From contig DASYVD010000150.1 in assembly GCA_036000545.1 (NCBI GenBank), positions 1 through 11,311 on the forward strand: DNA of 11,311 bases, written 5' to 3'. The first letter of the stretch is position 1. Each line of letters begins with the position of its first letter. The notes below the pieces were generated by a model. That model made no database searches. It saw nothing but the letters and a program-made list of their open reading frames with translations, and had not been told where the DNA came from. Source of the DNA: DASYVD01 sp036000545 (GTDB lineage Bacteria > Actinomycetota > UBA4738 > CALAEC01). This document shows, in pieces, positions 5,106-11,311 of this stretch. Both the position numbers and the translations under genes were made by a program.

Positions 5106-6641
5106 GTGAGTGACCCCCGGCCCGTCCTCGTCGTCGACTTCGGCGCTCAGTACGCACAGCTCATCGCCCGTCGGGTCCGCGAGTGCCACGTGTACTCGGA
5201 GATCGTTCCCTACGACGCAAGCCCGGACGATCTTGCCCGGCGCCGACCCGCGGGAATCATCCTGTCAGGGGGGCCCGCGTCCGTGTACGAGCCGGGAGCT
5301 CCCGAGCTCGACCCCGGGTTCCTCTCACTCGGGATCCCCGTCCTGGGGATCTGCTATGGGCAGCAGGCCATGGCCCAGGTCCTGGGCGGTGAGGTGCAGG
5401 CGTCGGGGATCAGGGAGTACGGGAAGACCGGCCTGGAAGTCACCTCGCCGGGCACACTCCTACGCGACCTTCCGCCCAGCCAGACGGTGTGGATGAGCCA
5501 TGCGGACGCCGTGGTGCGGCCGCCGGTGGGGTTCCGGGTCACTGCGCACACCGAGGCAACGCCGGTCGCTGCAATGGAGGACCCCGAGCGCGGCCTGTAC
5601 GCCGTGCAGTTCCACCCGGAGGTGGCCCACACGCCCAAAGGCCGGGAGGTCCTGAAGCGGTTCCTGTACGACGCCTGCGGTCTCCTCCCGGACTGGACCC
5701 CGGTGAATGTGATCGACCGAGCCGTGGCGCGGGTTCGTGACCAGGTTGGGCAGGCGGAGGCCCTGTGCGCGCTGTCCGGGGGCGTGGACTCCGCCGTCGC
5801 CGCCCTGCTGGTGCACCGGGCCATCGGCGACCGCCTCACATGCGTGTTCGTGGATACGGGGCTTCTGCGGGCCGGGGAGCCCGAGCAGGTGGAGGAGACC
5901 TTCGCCCGGCATTTCAAGGTCCCGCTGGTGCACGTGAAGGCGGGAGACCGCTTCCTGGACCGGCTCGAGGGCATGCTCGACCCCGAGGAGAAGCGCCGGC
6001 GTATCGGCGAGGAGTTCATCCGGGTCTTCGAGGAAGTCGCCCGGGAGCATCGAGGGGCGAGGTTCCTGGTTCAGGGGACCCTCTACCCGGACGTGATCGA
6101 GTCGGGGAGCCCCACCGCCGCCAAGATCAAGAGCCACCACAACGTCGGCGGCTTGCCCGAGCGGATGGATCTCGACCTGGTGGAGCCCCTCCGCGACCTG
6201 TTCAAGGACGAGGTCCGCACGGTGGGGGAGGAGCTCGGCCTTCCCGAGGACATCGTGTGGCGGCAGCCATTCCCCGGCCCCGGCTTGGCCGTCCGGATCG
6301 TGGGCGATGTGACCCGGGAGCGGCTCGCCATGGTCCGTGCCGCCGACCGCATCGTGCAGGAGGAGATGCGCCGATCCGGCCTGGGTCGTTCGATCTGGCA
6401 GGCCTTCGCCGTCCTGCTCACCCTGCGGTCGGTCGGGGTTATGGGCGACGGTCGAACCTACTTCCATCCGGTGGTCCTGCGCGCGGTCACCAGTGAGGAC
6501 GCCATGACCGCGGACTGGGCCCGGCTGCCCCATGACGTGCTGGAGCGGATCTCATCCCGGATCGTGGCCGAGGTCCCCGGGATCAACCGGGTCCTGTTCG
6601 ACATCTCTTCCAAGCCCCCCGCCACCATCGAGTGGGAGTAG
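5106..6641 (+). CDS. guaA: GMP synthase (glutamine-hydrolysing)
   Basis: 511 residues, full length. It converts XMP, ATP and glutamine to GMP in the cytoplasm, the last step of GMP synthesis. The N-terminal class I glutamine amidotransferase domain covers about 1-190, with GICYG at 81-85 (nucleophile Cys83) and QFHPE at 168-172 (His170, Glu172). The ATP-pyrophosphatase domain follows, with the P-loop SGGVDS at 224-229 and a QGTLYPDVIES segment. The C-terminal dimerisation/XMP-binding domain ends in the conserved KPPATIEWE. All expected catalytic residues are present. GTG at 5106 is immediately preceded by a promoter rather than a ribosome binding site. guaB3 lies upstream on the same strand, so consecutive steps of the pathway are encoded together. 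The following winged-helix gene starts 10 bases after the stop. Confidence 0.97.
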   Translation: MSDPRPVLVVDFGAQYAQLIARRVRECHVYSEIVPYDASPDDLARRRPAGIILSGGPASVYEPGAPELDPGFLSLGIPVLGICYGQQAMAQVLGGEVQASGIREYGKTGLEVTSPGTLLRDLPPSQTVWMSHADAVVRPPVGFRVTAHTEATPVAAMEDPERGLYAVQFHPEVAHTPKGREVLKRFLYDACGLLPDWTPVNVIDRAVARVRDQVGQAEALCALSGGVDSAVAALLVHRAIGDRLTCVFVDTGLLRAGEPEQVEETFARHFKVPLVHVKAGDRFLDRLEGMLDPEEKRRRIGEEFIRVFEEVAREHRGARFLVQGTLYPDVIESGSPTAAKIKSHHNVGGLPERMDLDLVEPLRDLFKDEVRTVGEELGLPEDIVWRQPFPGPGLAVRIVGDVTRERLAMVRAADRIVQEEMRRSGLGRSIWQAFAVLLTLRSVGVMGDGRTYFHPVVLRAVTSEDAMTADWARLPHDVLERISSRIVAEVPGINRVLFDISSKPPATIEWE

Positions 6642-6651
6642 GCGCCGCGGC

Positions 6652-7767
6652 GTGCCACCCCGCCGGCTGTCCGACCGTCGGGCCCGGCTGCTCCGGCTCC
6701 GGGCGGGGCGGCTTCACCCTTCCGCGCGGAAGGGGCCCCTGCCGGTCGAAGGGGTCGTGCGTGACGTGGTGGCCCTCCAGGCCCAGGTGGCGTCGGCGGC
6801 GGCGCTCGCGGTACGAGCTCGGAGCACCGGGCTCACCGCCGCCGAGATCGAACGGGCCCGGGTCGACGAGCAGACGGTGGTCCGAACGTGGTGCCTTCGG
6901 GGAACGCTGCACCTCGTCGCGGGGGAAGACGTCCGGTGGCTCCTTGGACTCGTGGCGCAGCCCGTTCTGGCCGGGTACCGCAAGCGGTATGAGGAGCTCG
7001 GCTTGGACGACATCACCGTGCGCCGCGCTCTTCAGGTCATCGCCGACGCGGTCGGGGAAGGAAAGCCCCTGACACGCGCGGAGCTGGCGGAGCGACTGGC
7101 CCATCGAGGGATCGATCCCGCGGGTCAGCGAGTGGCTCACCTCGTTGGTCGCGCCGCCCTCGAGGGTCTCCTCTGCCACGGCCCATTCCGGGGCCGGGAC
7201 GCGACGTACGTATCCCTTCCACCGACCATCTCAACACCGTTTGAAGGTGAGGAGGCTCTGGTGGAGCTGGCCCGCCGCTACCTCCTGGGTTACGGCCCGG
7301 CCGGGCCTCGGGACTTCGCCACCTGGTCGGGTCTCTCCGTCCGAGATGCCCGGCGGGCCTGGTCGTCGCTGAAGGACGAGTTGGTGGAGGTGGTCGTGGC
7401 CGGAGAGCCGGCATGGCTCCCGACGGAGCGAGCGGATTGGCTGGAGGAGACGGATCCCGAGAGTCCTGTGATCCTGTTACTTCCGAGCTTTGACGTCTAC
7501 CTGCTCGGGTACCGAACCAGGGACCTCGCGGTGGCCCCGCGCCATGCCCGCAGGGTCTGGCCGGGCGGCGGCTGGTTGCATCCCGTCGTCCTCTCGGATG
7601 GTTTGGTCGTCGCGACCTGGAAGACCGACCCACGGGGTCGCGGACTCCACATCAGCGTGGATCCCTTCGGGAGCCTTTCGGGCGTCGTCCTCCGCCGGAT
7701 AGAAGAGGAAGCGGCCGACATTGGCCGCTTCCCCGGAACCCAAGTGTCGGTCGGCCTCGTCCGCTAA
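6652..7767 (+). CDS. Winged-helix DNA-binding protein of the HTH_42/AlkZ (YcaQ) family
   Basis: 371 residues from GTG at 6652, the usual size for this family. Hallmarks: VVALQAQVASAAALAVRAR (39-57) contains a QxQ motif, Gln43 and Gln45, the position of the catalytic pair in AlkZ; RTWCLRGTLHLV at 78-89; GYGPAGPRDFATWSGL at 213-228; and LLPSFDVYLLGYR at 276-288. AlkZ and E. coli YcaQ are DNA glycosylases that remove bulky alkylated bases and unhook interstrand crosslinks. Many actinobacteria carry several homologues of unknown substrate. An HTH-only or regulatory role remains possible. The start lies 10 bases after the guaA stop with no promoter between, so it is probably read from the guaA transcript. 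A longer frame reaching into guaA is open, but the family motifs begin only after 6652. The stop overlaps that of the convergent CBS-domain gene. Confidence 0.85.
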   Translation: MPPRRLSDRRARLLRLRAGRLHPSARKGPLPVEGVVRDVVALQAQVASAAALAVRARSTGLTAAEIERARVDEQTVVRTWCLRGTLHLVAGEDVRWLLGLVAQPVLAGYRKRYEELGLDDITVRRALQVIADAVGEGKPLTRAELAERLAHRGIDPAGQRVAHLVGRAALEGLLCHGPFRGRDATYVSLPPTISTPFEGEEALVELARRYLLGYGPAGPRDFATWSGLSVRDARRAWSSLKDELVEVVVAGEPAWLPTERADWLEETDPESPVILLLPSFDVYLLGYRTRDLAVAPRHARRVWPGGGWLHPVVLSDGLVVATWKTDPRGRGLHISVDPFGSLSGVVLRRIEEEAADIGRFPGTQVSVGLVR

Positions 7768-8246
7768 CCCCGGTTCTGTCGGACGCGCTCCGGAGTACCC
7801 CTCGCCGGCGAATCCGTGAGATCCAACGTTGAAGGTGATTCCGATACCTCCGAGAGGGCATCGCCCACCGCTCGCTTGGAGGCGTCGTGCACGGCGATGT
7901 CACCCATCGAGATGACGCCCACGAGCTGCCCGCCCTTGACGACGGGCAGTCTCCGGACCTTGTGCTCGGCCATGAGGTCTCGCGCGTCGGCGAGCGTCGT
8001 GTCGGGAGTCACCGTCACCGGAGACCGGGTAAGGATGTCGCCCAGCCGAATGCCTTCCGCATTCTGACGCTCCGCCAGAACCCGGAGCACGAGATCGCGG
8101 TCGGTCACCACGAACTTCTCGCCGTCGACGATGGGGATGAAACCCACGTCGCACTGCCTCATCAGCCCGGCGGCGTCGAACGCGTTCATATCGGGCCCCA
8201 GGGTCTGAGGCGCCTCAGTCATCGCGTGCCGCACCAATAGGGACAT
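7764..8246 (-). CDS. Tandem CBS-domain protein
   Basis: 160 residues. Two CBS units fill about residues 5-120. The first runs from VRHAMTEAPQTL to VTDRDLVLRVLAE. The second runs from DILTRSPVTVTPDTTL through AEHKVRRLPVVKGGQLVGVISMGDIA. Such stand-alone pairs (a Bateman module) bind adenine nucleotides and act as energy or stress sensors; mycobacterial Hrp1 is a known actinobacterial example. The first unit is slightly compressed between VDGEK and FVVTDRD. The C-terminal tail of about 40 residues is acidic/serine-rich and not part of a domain I know. ATG at 8246 has a good GGAGGAG on the minus strand. The gene is divergent from the BON-domain gene across 150 bases, and its TAG shares bases with the TAA of the winged-helix gene (CTAA at 7764-7767). 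Confidence 0.9.
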   Translation of the reverse strand: MSLLVRHAMTEAPQTLGPDMNAFDAAGLMRQCDVGFIPIVDGEKFVVTDRDLVLRVLAERQNAEGIRLGDILTRSPVTVTPDTTLADARDLMAEHKVRRLPVVKGGQLVGVISMGDIAVHDASKRAVGDALSEVSESPSTLDLTDSPARGTPERVRQNRG

Positions 8247-8274
8247 ATCTTCTCCTCCCTGCTCCTTTCAAGAA

Positions 8275-8293
8275 CTGACCGTTCGAGAGTCAG
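8275..8293. repeat. Inverted repeat in the CBS/BON divergent spacer
   Basis: CTGAC at 8275-8279 and GTCAG at 8289-8293 form a five-base inverted repeat around nine bases. It lies just upstream of the CBS gene and could be an operator half-site pair, but the arms are short and could be chance. A second small palindrome (CGGG, GTTTT, CCCG) lies at 8302-8314. Confidence 0.25.
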
Positions 8294-8345
8294 ACCAAAC
8301 ACGGGGTTTTCCCGAATGGTACTAAAGGAGCAGTAGCAACGAGTC

Positions 8346-8371
8346 GTTTGCCCCAGGCATGCTGCGGGTAG
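8346..8371 (+). promoter_or_regulatory. SigB/SigF-type stress promoter before the BON gene
   Basis: GTTT at 8346-8349 and GGGTAG at 8366-8371 are separated by 16 bases. This fits the GTTT-spacer-GGGTA form used by the SigB/SigF group of general-stress sigma factors in Gram-positive bacteria. Transcription would begin near 8378, just before the ribosome binding site GAAGGAGGG at 8381-8389. No good housekeeping -10 box is seen nearer the gene. Confidence 0.5.
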
Positions 8372-8396
8372 GCATGACTCGAAGGAGGGATCGGTC

Positions 8397-9062
8397 ATGA
8401 GCGTGACGCTTTTCCGACGTCGTCAGAGGCCCATCGATCGAATGAGGGAGACCGCTGGGCGTACCGCCAGATCAGCCCGCGACGCTGCGGCGACGTCCGC
8501 TCGCTGGACAGGAGACCGGGCCCGTGTTGCCCAGAGAGAGGTGTCCAAGCGCTTGCCGGCAAACCGTCGGCGTGTCGAGCGGAGGAAGCGGTTCCTGTGG
8601 CTGGCCGCCGGCGGCGCCGCCGGAGCGGCCTTGACCGCCCTGTTCGACCCGGCTCGGGGCAAGGCTCGGCGGGCTCGCGTCCGCGACCAGACCGCGGCGT
8701 TCCTCCGCCGCGGGGGCCGCCGGTTCGGTCGCTTCGGCAGGAAGGTCGGGTCGGACTTCCAGGGCTTCCGCGAACGGCAGGCCTATGGCCGGAGCGGCGA
8801 GTACGTCGCTCCGAACAACGAGACGCTCGAGCAGAAGGTGGAGAGCGAGGTCCTCGGTCGCGCCGATGTCCCCAAGGGATCCATCGTCCTCAACGCCGAG
8901 GACGGGGTGATCGTGTTGCGAGGACAGGTCGACACCCCGGACCAGATCGATCATGTCGAAAGCCTGGTTCGGAAGGTCGACGGGGTCATCGACGTGCAGA
9001 ACCTGCTCCACGTCAAGGGCAGTCCGCCTCCCAACAAGGCGGGCTCCCGGACCACCGGATAG
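8397..9062 (+). CDS. BON-domain protein with basic N-terminus and hydrophobic segment
   Basis: 221 residues. Residues 1-65 are rich in arginine. Residues 66-83 (FLWLAAGGAAGAALTALF) are a hydrophobic Gly/Ala segment running into the FDPARGKARR motif (83-92), which I associate with YtxH-like and related actinobacterial envelope or stress proteins. A second basic stretch runs to about 120. Residues 142-207 form a BON domain (LEQKVESEV, GVIVLRGQVDTPDQIDHVESLVRKVDGVIDVQNLL), a small fold thought to bind phospholipid or other envelope ligands. ATG at 8397 has a strong GAAGGAGGG. The gene is monocistronic, with a stress-type promoter before it and a perfect hairpin after it. The divergent neighbour encodes CBS domains, and CBS and BON domains are also known fused in single proteins, so the pair may work together. 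The exact role is unknown. Confidence 0.82.
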   Translation: MSVTLFRRRQRPIDRMRETAGRTARSARDAAATSARWTGDRARVAQREVSKRLPANRRRVERRKRFLWLAAGGAAGAALTALFDPARGKARRARVRDQTAAFLRRGGRRFGRFGRKVGSDFQGFRERQAYGRSGEYVAPNNETLEQKVESEVLGRADVPKGSIVLNAEDGVIVLRGQVDTPDQIDHVESLVRKVDGVIDVQNLLHVKGSPPPNKAGSRTTG

Positions 9063-9081
9063 CCACCGAGGGAGAAGCGTC

Positions 9082-9116
9082 GACGGGGCCGCCTCATCAG
9101 CGGCCCCGTCTGCTGT
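9082..9116 (+). terminator. Terminator after the BON gene
   Basis: A perfect 11-bp stem (GACGGGGCCGC at 9082-9092, GCGGCCCCGTC at 9100-9110) encloses a seven-base loop and is followed by TGCTGT. The U-run is poor, as is common in GC-rich genomes. It lies 20 bases after the BON stop and before the separate helicase promoter. Confidence 0.75.
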
Positions 9117-9148
9117 CGGAGCTCGGCTGGTCTCCACGACGCCGCACC

Positions 9149-9154
9149 TATAAT
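9149..9154 (+). promoter_or_regulatory. -10 box of the leaderless pcrA/uvrD promoter
   Basis: A perfect TATAAT is followed by seven bases and then GTG (9162-9164), so transcription should begin at or next to the start codon. No Shine-Dalgarno is present, which supports both the leaderless reading and the chosen start. No clear -35 element is seen. Confidence 0.7.
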
Positions 9155-9161
9155 CGGGCTC

Positions 9162-11311
9162 GTGGCCGATCCCGTTCCCGATTCCCCTCTCCTGCTCGCG
9201 CTGAATCCCGTCCAGCGAGAAGCAGTCCTTCACACCGAGGGCCCGGTGCTCATCGTGGCGGGCGCGGGTTCCGGCAAGACCCGGATCCTGGCCCACCGCA
9301 TCGCCTCCCTGATCAGGGAGCAGGGCGTCTCCCCCCAAGCCATTCTGGCCATCACGTTTACCAACAAGGCCGCCCAGGAGATGGCCGAGCGAGTGGAGAT
9401 CCTCGTTGGCCACAGGGTGTCCCGGGGGATGTGGGTCCTCACGTTCCACTCCGCGTGCGCCCGGATCCTCCGGCGAGAGCACGAGCTCCTGGGCCTTCCA
9501 TCCCACTTCACCATCTACGACGAGGCCGACTCGGAGCGGGTCATCAAGATGTGCTTGTCAGACCTCGGCGTGGACGAGAAGCGGTTCCCTCCGCGGGCCG
9601 TCGGTGCGGTCATCGGCCGAGCCAAGGACAACCTGCTCTCGGCCCGGGAGTTCGCGGGCGCCGCCGCTAACTGGTACGAGCGGACCGTCGCCGACGTCTA
9701 CGCGGCGTACGAGCGGAGACTCCAGGGTGCCGGAGCGGTCGACTTCGACGATCTCATCCTCCGGACGGTGCAGCTGTTCCGGTCACATCCGGAGGTGCTC
9801 GAGCACTACCAGGAGCGGTTCAGCTACATCCTCATCGACGAGTACCAGGACACGAACCGTGCTCAGTACCATCTGGTCAACCTGCTCGCGTCGAAGTACC
9901 GGAACGTCTGCGTGGTGGGTGACGCGGACCAGGGGATCTATTCCTGGCGCGGAGCGACCATCCAGAACCTTCTCGACTTCGAGCACGACTATCCGGACGC
10001 GAAGCAATTCATCCTGGACCAGAACTACCGCTCGACGCGGACCATCCTCGAGGTTGCCAACGCGCTCATCGAGCACAACATCCAGCGCAAGCCGAAGAAC
10101 CTGTGGACCGACGCCGAGGGCGGCGATCCCGTGGTCCGGTACCGGGCGGAGGACGAGCACGACGAGGCGTGGTTCGTGGCCCAGGAGATCGAGCGACTGG
10201 TGAACGACGAGGGGGCGCACTCCTACGGCGAAGTGGCCGTGTTCTACCGGACCAACGCGCAGTCCCGGGTGTTGGAGGACGTGTTCATGAAGGCGGGGAT
10301 CCCGTACCGGGTGATCGGCGGGGTCCGGTTCTACGAGCGCAAGGAGATCAAGGACGTCCTGGCCTACCTCCGGGGAGTGGTGAACCCGCAGGACACCGTG
10401 TCCATCCGGCGGGTCATCAACAGCCCGAAGCGGGGGATCGGCGATCAGTCCGTGGCTGCTCTGGAGGTATTCGCCCGTGAAGAGGAGATCACGCTGCTCG
10501 AAGCCGCTCGTCGAGCAGACGAGGTGTACGCGCTGTCCTCGCGAGCCAGGGGAGGCGTGGCGGAGTTCGCCCGAGTGATGAACCGACTGGGAGAACTGGT
10601 TGCGCAGGGAGCGAAGCCGTCTCGGATGATCGAAGCCGCGTTCACCGAGTCCGGCTACTACGCGGAGCTCGACGCCGAGCGCACGGTGGAAGCGGAGAGT
10701 CGGAAGGAGAACCTCCGCGAGCTCGTCGGGGTGGGTGCGGAGTTCGAGGCCCGGTTCGAGGACGCCGCGCTACCCGAGTTCCTCGAGCAGGTCGCCCTGG
10801 TCACCGAGCAGGACGAGTACGACGAGGCCGCGTCGGCGGTGGCCCTCATGACGCTCCACAACGCCAAGGGCCTGGAATTCGAGGTCGTGTTCATCACCGG
10901 GATGGAGGACGGCGTGTTCCCGCACCACCGGTCGATGACCGACCCCCAGGAGCTCGAGGAAGAGCGCCGGCTGGCGTACGTGGGGATCACCCGGGCCCGC
11001 CGGAAGCTGTACCTGTGCCACGCGTGGAGCCGATCCTTGTTCGGGTCGTCCTCGTACAACCCGCCCTCGCGGTTCCTGGGGGAGCTGCCGCTCGACCTGG
11101 TGCACGAGATCGAAAGTCGGGAGGAGAAGGTCACCGCCGCGGATCTGGGACATCGTCCGGTCACCGTTCCGGAGGTTGCCGCGGGCGACACCGTTTCTCA
11201 CGACCGGTTCGGCGAGGGCGTCGTCCTGGCGGTGTCGGGCCAGGGGACCGACGCCGAGGCCGTGGTGCACTTCGAAGAGGAGGGAGAGAAGCGCCTGCTG
11301 CTCGCTTACGC
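9162..11311 (+). CDS. pcrA: ATP-dependent 3'-5' DNA helicase, PcrA/UvrD (3' end cut by window)
   Basis: 716 codons are present and the frame is open to the right edge. This is a superfamily 1A helicase that unwinds DNA in nucleotide excision repair, mismatch-linked repair and clearing of stalled or recombination complexes. Motifs in order: Q motif LNPVQREAV at 14-22; Walker A AGAGSGKT at 33-40; Ia TFTNKAAQEM at 65-74; Walker B IDEYQDTN at 225-232; III VVGDADQGIYSWRGA at 251-265; IV QNYRST at 287-292; V TLHNAKGLEFE at 564-574; VI YVGITRARR near 606-614. Residues from 674 (AGDTVSHDRFGEGVVLAV onward, to KRLLLAYA) match the C-terminal Tudor-like domain of PcrA that contacts RNA polymerase. That domain makes pcrA a better name than rep, and means only a handful of residues are missing. 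GTG at 9162 is set by the TATAAT seven bases before it. Confidence 0.95.
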   Translation, partial: MADPVPDSPLLLALNPVQREAVLHTEGPVLIVAGAGSGKTRILAHRIASLIREQGVSPQAILAITFTNKAAQEMAERVEILVGHRVSRGMWVLTFHSACARILRREHELLGLPSHFTIYDEADSERVIKMCLSDLGVDEKRFPPRAVGAVIGRAKDNLLSAREFAGAAANWYERTVADVYAAYERRLQGAGAVDFDDLILRTVQLFRSHPEVLEHYQERFSYILIDEYQDTNRAQYHLVNLLASKYRNVCVVGDADQGIYSWRGATIQNLLDFEHDYPDAKQFILDQNYRSTRTILEVANALIEHNIQRKPKNLWTDAEGGDPVVRYRAEDEHDEAWFVAQEIERLVNDEGAHSYGEVAVFYRTNAQSRVLEDVFMKAGIPYRVIGGVRFYERKEIKDVLAYLRGVVNPQDTVSIRRVINSPKRGIGDQSVAALEVFAREEEITLLEAARRADEVYALSSRARGGVAEFARVMNRLGELVAQGAKPSRMIEAAFTESGYYAELDAERTVEAESRKENLRELVGVGAEFEARFEDAALPEFLEQVALVTEQDEYDEAASAVALMTLHNAKGLEFEVVFITGMEDGVFPHHRSMTDPQELEEERRLAYVGITRARRKLYLCHAWSRSLFGSSSYNPPSRFLGELPLDLVHEIESREEKVTAADLGHRPVTVPEVAAGDTVSHDRFGEGVVLAVSGQGTDAEAVVHFEEEGEKRLLLAY

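Noticed and set aside
5460..6533. 357-codon minus-strand frame opposite guaA
   Set aside because: It is antisense to a fully conserved GMP synthase, with no recognisable domain.
6532..6651. Longer start of the winged-helix gene reaching into guaA
   Set aside because: The added residues are low-complexity Ser/Pro encoded out of frame within the guaA C-terminus, and family homology starts after 6652.
8472..9670. Long frames on both strands across the BON and helicase genes
   Set aside because: They cross a perfect terminator and a TATAAT promoter, and their products are low-complexity shadows.
1..11311. CRISPR arrays, tRNA genes, insertion sequences, attachment sites
   Set aside because: No regularly spaced repeats, cloverleaf candidates, transposase or integrase motifs, or terminal inverted repeats were seen in the short intergenic gaps.

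Overview
The window is GC-rich, starts most of its genes with GTG, and carries guaB3, guaA and a pcrA/uvrD-type helicase close together. It also has several genes whose -10 box lies only a few bases before the start codon (leaderless or nearly leaderless mRNAs). Together these point to an actinobacterium (Actinomycetota). I cannot assign a genus. Every long gene recognised is chromosomal in type; I see no transposase, integrase, phage gene, tRNA, rRNA or CRISPR array.

Layout. (1) 1-457, minus strand: a small membrane protein with heptad repeats, followed by the start of another membrane protein that leaves the window. (2) 568-3566, plus strand: a compact three-gene cluster of an alkaline-phosphatase-superfamily phosphohydrolase, an APS kinase (CysC) and a sulfotransferase. 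It looks like a sulfation module: CysC makes PAPS and the sulfotransferase uses it. The acceptor is unknown. (3) 3630-6641, plus: guaB3, a 68-residue membrane/coiled-coil protein, and guaA, the two guanine-nucleotide genes flanking the small gene. (4) 6652-7767, plus: a winged-helix protein of the HTH_42/AlkZ DNA-glycosylase-like family directly behind guaA. (5) 7764-9062: a tandem-CBS-domain protein (minus) and a BON-domain protein (plus), transcribed divergently. The BON gene is preceded by a site resembling SigB/SigF stress promoters. (6) 9162 to the edge: PcrA/UvrD helicase behind a perfect TATAAT, cut only a few residues before its expected end.

The less ordinary material is the sulfation cluster with its leader hairpin, the terminator-like hairpin directly before the guaB3 ribosome binding site, the pair of look-alike small membrane coiled-coil proteins, the AlkZ-like gene coupled to guaA, and the CBS/BON pair with a probable stress promoter. 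I found no clear sign of a wholly new system. The sulfation cluster, with its unexplained phosphohydrolase, is the best candidate for undescribed chemistry.
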